Below are positions 49,901 through 58,615 of a stretch of 64,000 nt of DNA, piece by piece (position 1 is the first letter of the stretch; every line of letters starts with the position of its first letter). Made by a program: the position numbers and the translations under genes. Under the pieces are notes generated by a model that searched no databases, was not told the DNA's origin, and was given only the letters and a program-made list of their open reading frames with translations. Source of the stretch: Aequorivita iocasae (lineage in GTDB: Bacteria; Bacteroidota; Bacteroidia; Flavobacteriales; Flavobacteriaceae). The DNA lies in assembly GCF_016757735.1 (NCBI RefSeq), contig NZ_CP068439.1:1-64000 (forward strand), written 5' to 3'.

Positions 49901-51172
49901 ATGGCAGTAGACTTACTACTTGGATTGCAATGGGGCGACGAAGGCAAAGGAAAAATTGTCGATGTCCTAACAAAAAACTATGATATAATCGCACGTTTTC
50001 AAGGCGGGCCAAACGCGGGCCATACCTTGGAATTTGACGGCCACAAGCATGTGCTTCATACTATTCCCAGTGGAATTTTTCATGACGGAACCATTAATTT
50101 AGTGGGTAACGGGGTTGTTATTGATCCCGTAATTTTCAAAAGAGAATTAGACAACCTTGTAAAATTCAACCTAGATCTTAAAAAAAGCTTATTAATTTCA
50201 CGTAAGGCGCATCTTATCTTACCAACACACCGCTTGCTTGATGCTGCTTCCGAAGCTTCTAAGGGTAAAGCAAAAATTGGTTCAACCCTTAAGGGCATTG
50301 GCCCAACTTATATGGATAAAACAGGTCGCAATGGTATTCGCGTCGGCGATTTGGAATTGGACAACTGGCAGGAAAAATACCGCGCTTTGGCAGATAAGCA
50401 CGAAGCAATGATTGATTTTTACAATGTGGATGTACAGTACGATTTGGCAGACCTTGAAGCGGAATTTTTTAAAGCGGTTGAAGTATTAAAATCCCTTTCT
50501 TTTATTGATAGTGAGGAATACTTACACCAAGCCCAGCAAGACGGAAAAACCATTCTTGCCGAAGGCGCGCAGGGTTCTTTGCTGGATATAGATTTTGGAA
50601 CATATCCGTTTGTAACCTCATCAAACACTACGGCTGCGGGAGCATGTACCGGTTTGGGCGTGGCTCCCGGAAAAATCAAGGAAGTTTTCGGAATATTTAA
50701 AGCCTACACCACCAGAGTGGGCAGCGGCCCCTTCCCTACCGAGCTTTTTGACGAAGCTGGCGAGACCATGGGTCGTGTGGGTAATGAATTTGGTGCAACC
50801 ACAGGCCGTCCGCGCCGTTGCGGCTGGCTGGACTTGGTAGCACTTCGCTATGCAGTTCAAGTGAATGGAGTTACCCAATTGATTATGATGAAAGGCGACG
50901 TTTTAAGTGGTTTTGAAACACTTAAAGTGTGTACCGCCTATAATTATAAAGGAAAAACAATCCATCATTTTCCTTATAATATTGAAGCCGAAAATGTAAC
51001 GCCCGTTTATACAGAAATGAAAGGCTGGCAGGCAGATTTAACCAAAATGACTGAAGCTTCACAAATGCCTCAAGCCTTGAATGATTATATCGATTTCTTG
51101 GAAAAGGAACTGGAAGTTCCTATTAAAATTGTTTCCGTAGGACCAGACAGAAAACAAACCATCCATCGGTAA
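49901..51172 (+). CDS. purA: Adenylosuccinate synthetase
   Basis: A 423-residue GTP-dependent enzyme joining IMP and aspartate, the first step from IMP to AMP. The P-loop is GLQWGDEGKGKIVD (about 7-20), followed by FQGGPNAGHT, LKGIGPTYMDKTGRNGIRV, and TTRVGSGPFPTE with GATTGRPRRCGW for IMP binding. The length is standard. Its start is 5 bases after the Fur-family gene, and the OstA-like gene follows 30 bases downstream. Confidence 0.97.
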   Translation: MAVDLLLGLQWGDEGKGKIVDVLTKNYDIIARFQGGPNAGHTLEFDGHKHVLHTIPSGIFHDGTINLVGNGVVIDPVIFKRELDNLVKFNLDLKKSLLISRKAHLILPTHRLLDAASEASKGKAKIGSTLKGIGPTYMDKTGRNGIRVGDLELDNWQEKYRALADKHEAMIDFYNVDVQYDLADLEAEFFKAVEVLKSLSFIDSEEYLHQAQQDGKTILAEGAQGSLLDIDFGTYPFVTSSNTTAAGACTGLGVAPGKIKEVFGIFKAYTTRVGSGPFPTELFDEAGETMGRVGNEFGATTGRPRRCGWLDLVALRYAVQVNGVTQLIMMKGDVLSGFETLKVCTAYNYKGKTIHHFPYNIEAENVTPVYTEMKGWQADLTKMTEASQMPQALNDYIDFLEKELEVPIKIVSVGPDRKQTIHR

Positions 51173-51202
51173 TCAAATTTTTTGTTGATATTTTCGTTGC
51201 TA

Positions 51203-52975
51203 ATGAAAAATAATTCTTTTTTGAAAATATCATCCTCTATATTTTTCATGTTGCTTTTTTTCTTCGGAATAAATCTTTCCGCGCAAGAAAAGCAAAAGGT
51301 TGACATACAATCCGGTTACCTTGAATTACGACCCGAATTTCCTGATGCCGCCATTTACACCAAAGACGAAACCGGACAAGTTTACATTGTTCACGAAGGC
51401 GTGGAAATGTGGTGTGACCAAGCTTTTGTTTATCTAAAAAATAATTTCGTCAAAGCCTATGGCGATGTACGGATTACGCAAGGCGACACCGTCTCGATGA
51501 ACAGCAAATACGCTGAATATAACGGCAACACCCAATTTGCATTTGCAAGCGGCGATGTAGTTTTAACAGAGCCAAAAACCACCCTTAAAACAGACACTCT
51601 TTATTTCGACAGGATAAAACAACAGGCCTATTACAGGACTGACGGCACAGTGCAGGACACTTCCAGCGTCTTAACAAGCCGTACTGGAAGGTATTTCGCC
51701 GAAAGCAAAAAGTATCAATTTCTTCAAAATGTAAAAATTGTAAACCCAAAATATACCGTTAATAGCAACCAACTCGATTTTTTTTCAGAGACGGGAGATG
51801 CATACCTCTACGGCCCTTCCACGATTGTAAGTGAAACCAGTACGGTATACTGTGAACGTGGTTATTACGATACCCGCGGCGATACTGGATATTTCGTAAA
51901 AAATTCAAAAGTAGATTACGAAAACCGCACGCTTTACGGCGATAGTATCTATTTTGACCGAAATAAAAGTTTTGCCTCTGCCACCAACAATATTCGCGTT
52001 TTGGACACCATCAATAAAAGTGTTATCCGCGGACATTATGCAGAAGTTTTCCGCGAAAAGGATTCGGTTTTTATTACGAAAAGAGCTGTGGCAATCACTG
52101 TTCGCGATGGCGATTCTATTTATGTGCACGCAGACACCTTGCGGGTAACCGGAAAACCTGAGAATAGAATTGTAAAAGGATTTTATCGCGCCCGGCTTTT
52201 TAAACCCGGAAAAGTTGGCGACGATCCTACCAGTGGAAAATGTGACAGTATCTACGTCAACGAAAAAAGGGGAATTACAAAATTATTGCGAAACCCTGTT
52301 TTGTGGAGCGGCGAGAACCAAATGATTGGCGATACCATTCACATTCTTTCAGACACGATTACAGACAAACTGGATACGCTTAAAGTATTCAATCATGCAT
52401 TCCTTGTTCAAAAAGACAGCATGGGCTTCAACCAAGTCAAGGGCGAACGGCTTATCGGACTTTTTACAAATAATGAATTGGACACGGTAAACATCAATAA
52501 AAATGCACAGGTAATTTATTATTCACGAGATGATAATGAGAAGTTGGTAGGCATAAACAATACGGTTTCAAGTTCCATTCAAATGTACTTGGAAGAACAG
52601 CAGATTACCGGAATCCGGTTTATTAAAAAGGCTGATGGAAAAGTATATCCTCCCTCAATGTTGCCTGAAAACGCTAGAATTCTCCCAGGGTTTCAATGGC
52701 GGGGCGATGAACGGTTATATTCAGTGGAAGATCTATTCAAAGGAAAACCGGCACCGGTGCTTCCTAAAATAACCGGAATTCCACTACCCAAGAATGAAGG
52801 AGAATTTTTTGAGGATATTCCCGAAGACGAAATTGAACTTCCCGAAGAGTCCAAACTTTCCCCGAAAGATTTACAAAACCGGCCAGACGATCCCAAACCC
52901 GAAACTTTGGAAAGCGAGGCGAAACGGGACTCAATTCAGCAGAAAATGAACGATTCCATTCAACAGGGAAACTAA
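51203..52975 (+). CDS. OstA/LptA-like (LptD N-terminal domain) protein
   Basis: A 590-residue exported protein. Signal peptide about 1-27, ending GINLSAQE. The body consists of tandem beta-strand repeats typical of the OstA/LptA/LptC jellyroll (AYGDVRITQGDTVSMNSKYA, ASGDVVLTEPKTTLKTDTL, and similar), which carry lipopolysaccharide across the periplasm. The C-terminal end is Pro/Glu/Asp-rich. The role in LPS transport is inferred from the fold. ATG 51203 is preferred over an in-frame TTG at 51182. Its TAA overlaps the ATG of the next gene by one base. Confidence 0.85.
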   Translation: MKNNSFLKISSSIFFMLLFFFGINLSAQEKQKVDIQSGYLELRPEFPDAAIYTKDETGQVYIVHEGVEMWCDQAFVYLKNNFVKAYGDVRITQGDTVSMNSKYAEYNGNTQFAFASGDVVLTEPKTTLKTDTLYFDRIKQQAYYRTDGTVQDTSSVLTSRTGRYFAESKKYQFLQNVKIVNPKYTVNSNQLDFFSETGDAYLYGPSTIVSETSTVYCERGYYDTRGDTGYFVKNSKVDYENRTLYGDSIYFDRNKSFASATNNIRVLDTINKSVIRGHYAEVFREKDSVFITKRAVAITVRDGDSIYVHADTLRVTGKPENRIVKGFYRARLFKPGKVGDDPTSGKCDSIYVNEKRGITKLLRNPVLWSGENQMIGDTIHILSDTITDKLDTLKVFNHAFLVQKDSMGFNQVKGERLIGLFTNNELDTVNINKNAQVIYYSRDDNEKLVGINNTVSSSIQMYLEEQQITGIRFIKKADGKVYPPSMLPENARILPGFQWRGDERLYSVEDLFKGKPAPVLPKITGIPLPKNEGEFFEDIPEDEIELPEESKLSPKDLQNRPDDPKPETLESEAKRDSIQQKMNDSIQQGN

Positions 52976-54165
52976 TGATAGAAGATTTTTTTAAATACCA
53001 AGCGCAAACAACTTCGCATCCGTTAGCGTTGGAAATATCGCATGCTAAAGGAAGTTATATTTATGACACTTCTGGTAAAAAACACTTGGATTTTGTGGCG
53101 GGAGTTTCTGCATGCACCCTTGGACATTGCCATCCGCGCGTGGTTTCCGCAATAAAAGATCAGGTTGAGAAATATTTGCACGTAATGGTTTATGGCGAAT
53201 ATATTCAAGAATCTGCTGTGGAACTTGCAAAATTGCTTTCAGAAAATCTTCCCAAAAGCTTAAACACAACTTATTTAGTAAACAGCGGCACCGAAGCCAT
53301 TGAAGGCGCCTTAAAACTGGCCCGACGCGCAACGGGAAGAACGCAAATTCTGTATGCAAATAACGCATACCACGGCAACACCATGGGCTCTATGAGTGTG
53401 ATGGGCTATGAAGAGCGCAAAAACGCTTTCAAACCGCTAGTGCCGGATTGCTTTCCCGTGAATTTTAATAGCGAAGCAGATCTTCAAAAGATAACTTCGG
53501 AAACTGCGGCTATAATTTTGGAAACGATTCAAGGTGGTGCGGGCTTCATTCACCCTGAGAATGATTATCTTAAAAAAGTCCGCCAACGTTGTGATGAATC
53601 TGGAACGCTATTAATTTTAGACGAAATACAACCAGGATTTGGAAGAACTGGGAAGCTCTTTGCATTTGAACATTTCGGCATCGTGCCAGATATTTTGGTG
53701 ATGGGAAAAGGAATGGGCGGCGGAATGCCAATTGGCGCGTTTACCGCTTCCCACGAAGTTATGGCGCTGCTTCAGGACAACCCAAAGCTTGGACATATTA
53801 CCACTTTTGGCGGAAATCCCGTGATTGCAGCTGCCGCTTTAGCAACCCTTCAGGAATTGACAGAAACTGATATTATTGAGCAAACATTTCAGAAGGAAAA
53901 ACTTTTCAGAAAATTACTAGAACATCCACTAATAAAGGAAGTACGCGGTCGGGGACTGATGCTTGCGGCAATGGTGGAAACCCCAGAAATTGCTACCGAA
54001 GTAATCCTAGCCTGCAAAGAATTGGGACTGGTACTTTTTTGGCTGCTTTTTGAAGGTCGTGCCATCCGCATTACGCCGCCACTGACAATCAGCAATGACG
54101 AAATTGCAGAAGGATGCAAATTGATTCAAATCGCATTAAATCGAGTCAAATCAAGTCAAAATTAA
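52975..54165 (+). CDS. Class III aminotransferase (acetylornithine/aspartate aminotransferase family)
   Basis: A 396-residue PLP enzyme. The cofactor lysine is Lys245 in LVMGKGMGGG; also present are the phosphate site VNSGTEAIEGALKLARRATG, LDEIQPGFGRTG and TTFGGNPVIAAAAL. This family includes ArgD and ornithine, 4-aminobutyrate or adenosylmethionine aminotransferases; the substrate is uncertain because no arginine gene is adjacent. The start ATG overlaps the OstA-like gene stop by one base. Confidence 0.9.
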   Translation: MIEDFFKYQAQTTSHPLALEISHAKGSYIYDTSGKKHLDFVAGVSACTLGHCHPRVVSAIKDQVEKYLHVMVYGEYIQESAVELAKLLSENLPKSLNTTYLVNSGTEAIEGALKLARRATGRTQILYANNAYHGNTMGSMSVMGYEERKNAFKPLVPDCFPVNFNSEADLQKITSETAAIILETIQGGAGFIHPENDYLKKVRQRCDESGTLLILDEIQPGFGRTGKLFAFEHFGIVPDILVMGKGMGGGMPIGAFTASHEVMALLQDNPKLGHITTFGGNPVIAAAALATLQELTETDIIEQTFQKEKLFRKLLEHPLIKEVRGRGLMLAAMVETPEIATEVILACKELGLVLFWLLFEGRAIRITPPLTISNDEIAEGCKLIQIALNRVKSSQN

Positions 54166-54252
54166 TCAATTTGCACCAACCCCTTTATTTATAGGGTTTT
54201 ATGTATTATCTTTCTGTTGATAAGTTCGTTAACAATAAACACGGCATAACTA

Positions 54253-54281
54253 TTGAACTTGTCATTACATTATTATCTTTA
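54253..54281 (+). promoter_or_regulatory. Candidate promoter for the TPR-protein gene
   Basis: TTG (54253-54255), an 18-base gap, then TATCTTTA (54274-54281) fits the Bacteroidetes -33/-7 pattern TTG-N17-23-TAnnTTTG with one mismatch, 28 bases before the ATG at 54310. Confidence 0.5.
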
Positions 54282-54309
54282 AAATAGAAGAAACCGTTAA
54301 ACCGTGCGT

Positions 54310-55710
54310 ATGCAATTAAGTTCAAACGAGCATAACAACTTCTCGCTAGAAAAATTTGAATCTATGCTGAAAACCAACAGCGTTCTATTTTTCGACTCAG
54401 AGGAATTTGAAGAAATAGTGCACCACTACCTTGAAAACGGAAAGATTGCACTCGCTAAGAAAGCGACCAAGTTGGGACTGGAACAACATCCTTCCTCTAC
54501 AAACCTGAAGCTTTTCCAAATAGAAATGTACATTTTTGAAAACCAACTGGACATCGCCGATGAACTTTTGGACGAGTTGTACCAATTGGAACAAAGCAAT
54601 GAGGAAATTTATATTCAAAAAGCAAATATTTTCTCTCGTCGCGATATGCACAAAGAGGCAATTTCACTTTTGGAAAAGGCATTAGAAATAACCGCCGATG
54701 AGGCCGATGTGCTTTCATTGCTTGGAATGGAGTATTTATTTCTTGAAGATTATGAAAATGCCAAACATTACTTTATGAGATGTTTGGAAGAGGACGAAGA
54801 AGATTATTCCGCACTTTACAATATTATATACTGCTTTGAATATTTGGAAGAATACGAAGCAGCAATTGATTATTTAAACGATTTTCTGAACAAAAACCCC
54901 TATTGCGAAGTTGCTTGGCACCAAGTGGGCAAACAGTATTATGAACTTAAAGATTACAAAAAGGCACTGGCTGCCTTTGACTTCGCAATAATAAGCGATG
55001 ACCGCTTTATTGGCGCATATCTTGAAAAAGGAAAGGTACTGGAAAAACTAAAAAAATACGAGGAAGCAATCGAAAGCTACTCCATAACCTTAGGGTTGGA
55101 CGATCCAACTTCTTATGCATTATTGCGAATAGGAAAATGTTACGAAAAGCTTGGCAACGCCGAAATGGCAATCCATTTTTACTCAAAGTGTGTGGAAGAG
55201 GATTCTTTACTTGACAAAGGCTGGATAGCTATCACAGATTTCTACACAAAAAGCAAGCAATTTCAGAAAGCCCTTTATTATATAGAAAAAGCTATCAATA
55301 TTGACAGCGAAAATGTGCTCTATTGGAAGCGCTACGCAAAAATAAATAATAAGCTAAACCATTTTGAGGAAGCAGAGATAGGTTTTCGGAAAGCTTTGGA
55401 ATTGGGCAATTACGAAATTGAATCTTGGCTGACTCGCGGTGACATTCTAATAAATCTTGGTGAATTTGAGGCTGCAATAAACAACTTCAACCAAGCCTTG
55501 GAATTTTATCCTGAGCATGCTGAGATAGAGTACCGTCTTTCGGGCTTATATTTCACACAAAGCGAAAATGACAAAGGCACATTTCACCTTAAAAACGCAC
55601 TAAAATCTGAACCTGATTATTTGATGATAATTGAAGAACTTTTTCCTCAAGTTTATCAAATGGATACCGTGGTGGAAATAATCAAGCAACACAAAAATCC
55701 TTCGCTTTAA
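54310..55710 (+). CDS. Tetratricopeptide-repeat protein
   Basis: A 466-residue soluble protein made almost wholly of about twelve TPR-type helical hairpins, recognised by recurring patterns such as EDYENAKHYFMRCLEEDEED, KDYKKALAAFDFAIISDDRF and KYEEAIESYSITLGL. TPRs are protein-interaction scaffolds; partners are unknown. There is no signal peptide. The start ATG 54310 is used, not the GTG two codons earlier. The next gene (DUF368) is 35 bases downstream and may share its transcript. Confidence 0.88.
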   Translation: MQLSSNEHNNFSLEKFESMLKTNSVLFFDSEEFEEIVHHYLENGKIALAKKATKLGLEQHPSSTNLKLFQIEMYIFENQLDIADELLDELYQLEQSNEEIYIQKANIFSRRDMHKEAISLLEKALEITADEADVLSLLGMEYLFLEDYENAKHYFMRCLEEDEEDYSALYNIIYCFEYLEEYEAAIDYLNDFLNKNPYCEVAWHQVGKQYYELKDYKKALAAFDFAIISDDRFIGAYLEKGKVLEKLKKYEEAIESYSITLGLDDPTSYALLRIGKCYEKLGNAEMAIHFYSKCVEEDSLLDKGWIAITDFYTKSKQFQKALYYIEKAINIDSENVLYWKRYAKINNKLNHFEEAEIGFRKALELGNYEIESWLTRGDILINLGEFEAAINNFNQALEFYPEHAEIEYRLSGLYFTQSENDKGTFHLKNALKSEPDYLMIIEELFPQVYQMDTVVEIIKQHKNPSL

Positions 55711-55745
55711 TTTCTGTATTTTTGGGGTTTTAGCAACATAGACCT

Positions 55746-56720
55746 ATGCCTCAAAGAAATTTTCTTCAGTATTTGACAGTAACCGCAAAAGGACTCGCCA
55801 TGGGCGCTGCCGATGTAGTGCCAGGAGTTTCTGGCGGAACAATTGCCTTTATTTCCGGCATCTATGAAGAGCTGATAGAAACCATTCACAATTTGGATCT
55901 CGGCTTTTTCAAAATTTGGAAAAAGGAAGGTTTTTTAAAGGCTTGGAAGCACTACAACCTTGGATTTCTTTTAGCGCTGTTTTCAGGGGTTTTAATAAGT
56001 ATTATTTCGTTGGCAAAATTGATTACTTGGCTATTGGAGGTTTATCCAGTGATGGTCTGGTCGTTTTTCTTCGGATTGGTAATTGCCAGTATTGTGTATG
56101 TAGGCAAACAAATTACCCATTGGAGATTGGCTGTCATTTTTGCGATGATTGTAGCTTCATTGGGGTCTTATTTAATAACCATTGCAGACCCTGTGGGCTC
56201 TCCAGACAGTAGCTGGTTTCTATTTTTCGCTGGCTTTATAGCAATTATTGCAATGATACTTCCTGGTATTTCAGGCGCATTTATTCTTTTGCTTCTTGGA
56301 GCATATACAACGGTAATAGGCATTGTAACACAATTGGGTGAGGGCATCACAACTTTAAACAGCTCCCTAGTTCTGGGCGCCTTAGGTAAACTTTTAATTT
56401 TTGCCATTGGTGCTGTTATTGGTTTAAAAGTTTTTTCCAGAGCGTTAAACTGGATGTTCAAACATCACAAAAATTTAATACTTGCTGTGCTTACAGGTTT
56501 TATGGTTGGCGCTCTAAATAAGATTTGGCCCTGGAAAGACGTTTTGCAATACAGAATGAATCATGCCGGGGAACAAGTTCCTTTTATTGAAAGAAGCATA
56601 CTTCCGCAAAATTATGACGGCAACCCACAGATTTTATACGCTATTCTCTTTGCAATAATTGGTTTTTTAACGATTTTCCTTTTGGAAAGAATTGCTGGGA
56701 GAAAATTAGTCAGCAGTTAG
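55746..56720 (+). CDS. DUF368 membrane protein, polyprenyl-phosphate transporter family (copy 1)
   Basis: A 324-residue polytopic membrane protein. The DUF368 signature is ADVVPGVSGGTIAFISGIYE near the N terminus and a related stretch LPGISGAFILLLLGAY in the second half, showing an internal duplication of the fold. About eight hydrophobic helices. DUF368 (PopT) proteins have been shown to recycle undecaprenyl phosphate across the membrane, so this should return lipid carrier for cell-wall synthesis. The gene is followed 46 bases later by a second DUF368 gene. Confidence 0.92.
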   Translation: MPQRNFLQYLTVTAKGLAMGAADVVPGVSGGTIAFISGIYEELIETIHNLDLGFFKIWKKEGFLKAWKHYNLGFLLALFSGVLISIISLAKLITWLLEVYPVMVWSFFFGLVIASIVYVGKQITHWRLAVIFAMIVASLGSYLITIADPVGSPDSSWFLFFAGFIAIIAMILPGISGAFILLLLGAYTTVIGIVTQLGEGITTLNSSLVLGALGKLLIFAIGAVIGLKVFSRALNWMFKHHKNLILAVLTGFMVGALNKIWPWKDVLQYRMNHAGEQVPFIERSILPQNYDGNPQILYAILFAIIGFLTIFLLERIAGRKLVSS

Positions 56721-56766
56721 TAGTCAAAATAACTTAAAAACCAATAACTCAATATAAGCCAACTCC

Positions 56767-57789
56767 GTGTACGAAAACCGTTCCTTCTCAGATAAAACTT
56801 GGCTGGTCTTAAAAGGACTTGGGATGGGTGCCGCCAATAAGGTACCTGGAGTATCCGGGGGTGTGGTAGCTTTTGTGGCAGGTTTTTATGAAGAATTCAT
56901 TTATTCGCTTCAAAAAGTAAACAGAAAAGCGTTCAAACTTTTAATTAATGGGCGTTTTAAGAGTTTTTACACATACACAAACGGGCAGTTTTTAAGCCTG
57001 TTGATACTTGGCATGGTCATTAGTTATTTCAGTGTTTCCAAGCTTTTGGATTATTTGATTGAACATTATGAACTATTCGTGTGGAGTGCTTTTTTCGGAA
57101 TGATTATCGGTTCCATCTATTTTATTGCAAAGGATTTTGGCGATTGGAACCGCAAATATGTTGGCTATTTGCTCTGCGGGGTCGCTGCCGGAATTGCCAT
57201 TAGTTTTTTAGAACCCGCAAAAGAAAACAGCAACCTGCTTTTTGTATTTTTCTGCGGCATCATAAGCGTTTCGGGGATGACCTTACCCGGACTTTCAGGA
57301 TCCTTTATACTCATGCTTTTGGGAAATTATGTTCTGCTTTTAGTAGATTCAGTTAATTCACTATTTGATACGTTTGCTGATGTTTTTCAGGGAGATTTCA
57401 GCTGGATTTATGATACAGAACGTATAGAACTTTTAAAGGTTCTGGCTGTTTTTTCGTTAGGCTCATTGGTAGGCTTGGTCTCACTATCGCACCTTTTGGC
57501 ATACGTTTTAAAAAGATTCAAAAAAGCTACCTATGCCGTAATAATTGGTTTTATTGCTGGTTCGCTCGGGGTGGTATGGCCTTGGAAAGAAAAAAAATAT
57601 GAATTGGATGCCCTGGGCCAAATTCAATTTGATGCCAACGGCAGAGAAATCATACGAGGTTACAATCGATTTTTTCCTTCCGAAATGAGCTCTGAAACTA
57701 TACTTGCAATTGTATTTATATTAATAGGAATCGGTATTGTACTTAGCTTAGACTGGTATGATAACCATAAAAAGAAACAACGTGTCTAA
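56767..57789 (+). CDS. DUF368 membrane protein, polyprenyl-phosphate transporter family (copy 2)
   Basis: A 340-residue paralogue of the preceding gene: NKVPGVSGGVVAFVAGFYEE near the N terminus and LPGLSGSFILMLLGNY in the second half. The start is GTG, chosen because it falls at the family position and no ATG is nearer. Compared with copy 1, it has a longer loop before the last helices (KKYELDALGQIQFDANGREI). Its 3' end overlaps aroE. The role is presumably the same lipid-carrier recycling or a partner subunit. Confidence 0.9.
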   Translation: MYENRSFSDKTWLVLKGLGMGAANKVPGVSGGVVAFVAGFYEEFIYSLQKVNRKAFKLLINGRFKSFYTYTNGQFLSLLILGMVISYFSVSKLLDYLIEHYELFVWSAFFGMIIGSIYFIAKDFGDWNRKYVGYLLCGVAAGIAISFLEPAKENSNLLFVFFCGIISVSGMTLPGLSGSFILMLLGNYVLLLVDSVNSLFDTFADVFQGDFSWIYDTERIELLKVLAVFSLGSLVGLVSLSHLLAYVLKRFKKATYAVIIGFIAGSLGVVWPWKEKKYELDALGQIQFDANGREIIRGYNRFFPSEMSSETILAIVFILIGIGIVLSLDWYDNHKKKQRV

Positions 57790-58513
57790 ATTTGGATTGA
57801 TAGGAAAAAACATTGATTATTCCTTCTCGAAAAAATTCTTTTCTGAAAAATTTAAAAGAGAGAATCTGCCGTTTACCTATGAAAATTTCGATATACCATC
57901 CATCGAAAAATTTCCTGAGATAATTTCCAATACACCAAATTTAAAAGGGTTAAACGTTACTATTCCCTATAAGGAAAAAGTCATTCCGTTTCTAGATAGC
58001 TTGGCTTCTGATGCCGAAAAAATTGGTGCTGTAAATACAATTAAATTCTCTGAAAATGGAAAACTCACTGGCTACAACACCGACCATTTTGGGTTTCAGA
58101 AAGCACTTGAACCATTTTTGCCACTTCAAAAAAAAACGGCTTTAATTTTGGGCACAGGGGGTGCATCAAAAGCAGTAGCGTTTGCCCTTCAGCATTTAGG
58201 ATTCGATTTTAAATTTGTCAGCCGAAACAAAGGAAACAGGATTTTGGAGTATTCCGCTTTAAGCAAGACAGTGATTGAAAACAACCTGTTAATAATCAAC
58301 TGCACGCCTTTGGGCACGTTTCCAAATATTGCTGATTGTCCGCCCCTTCCCTATCAGTTTCTTACTGAAAATCATTTGCTTTTCGATTTAATCTACAATC
58401 CCGTAGAGACAGAATTTCTGAAACGCGGAAAATTGCAAGGTGCCAAAACCACTAATGGACTGATTATGCTGGAGCTACAGGCTGTGAAAGCCTGGACAAT
58501 CTGGAATTCATAA
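57782..58513 (+). CDS. aroE: Shikimate dehydrogenase
   Basis: A 243-residue NADP enzyme reducing 3-dehydroshikimate to shikimate in aromatic amino-acid synthesis. The shikimate-binding SFS and NVTIPYKEKV (Lys as catalytic residue), NTDHFGF (catalytic Asp) and the Rossmann motif LGTGGASKAVAFAL are clear. The start is uncertain: GTG 57782 begins just before KFGLIGKNIDYSFS as in related proteins and overlaps the DUF368 gene by 8 bases; ATG 57758 would add MITIKRNN and overlap 32 bases. Transcribed with the DUF368 pair. Confidence 0.9.
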   Translation: MSKFGLIGKNIDYSFSKKFFSEKFKRENLPFTYENFDIPSIEKFPEIISNTPNLKGLNVTIPYKEKVIPFLDSLASDAEKIGAVNTIKFSENGKLTGYNTDHFGFQKALEPFLPLQKKTALILGTGGASKAVAFALQHLGFDFKFVSRNKGNRILEYSALSKTVIENNLLIINCTPLGTFPNIADCPPLPYQFLTENHLLFDLIYNPVETEFLKRGKLQGAKTTNGLIMLELQAVKAWTIWNS

Positions 58514-58615
58514 ATTTCATATAAAAAATTTCAAAAAAACGCTGGGTGCTTTGCCAATTGCACAGTTGTTAGTATCTTGACCGTCCAAGAAAAATGAACT
58601 TTAACATTGAAACAA

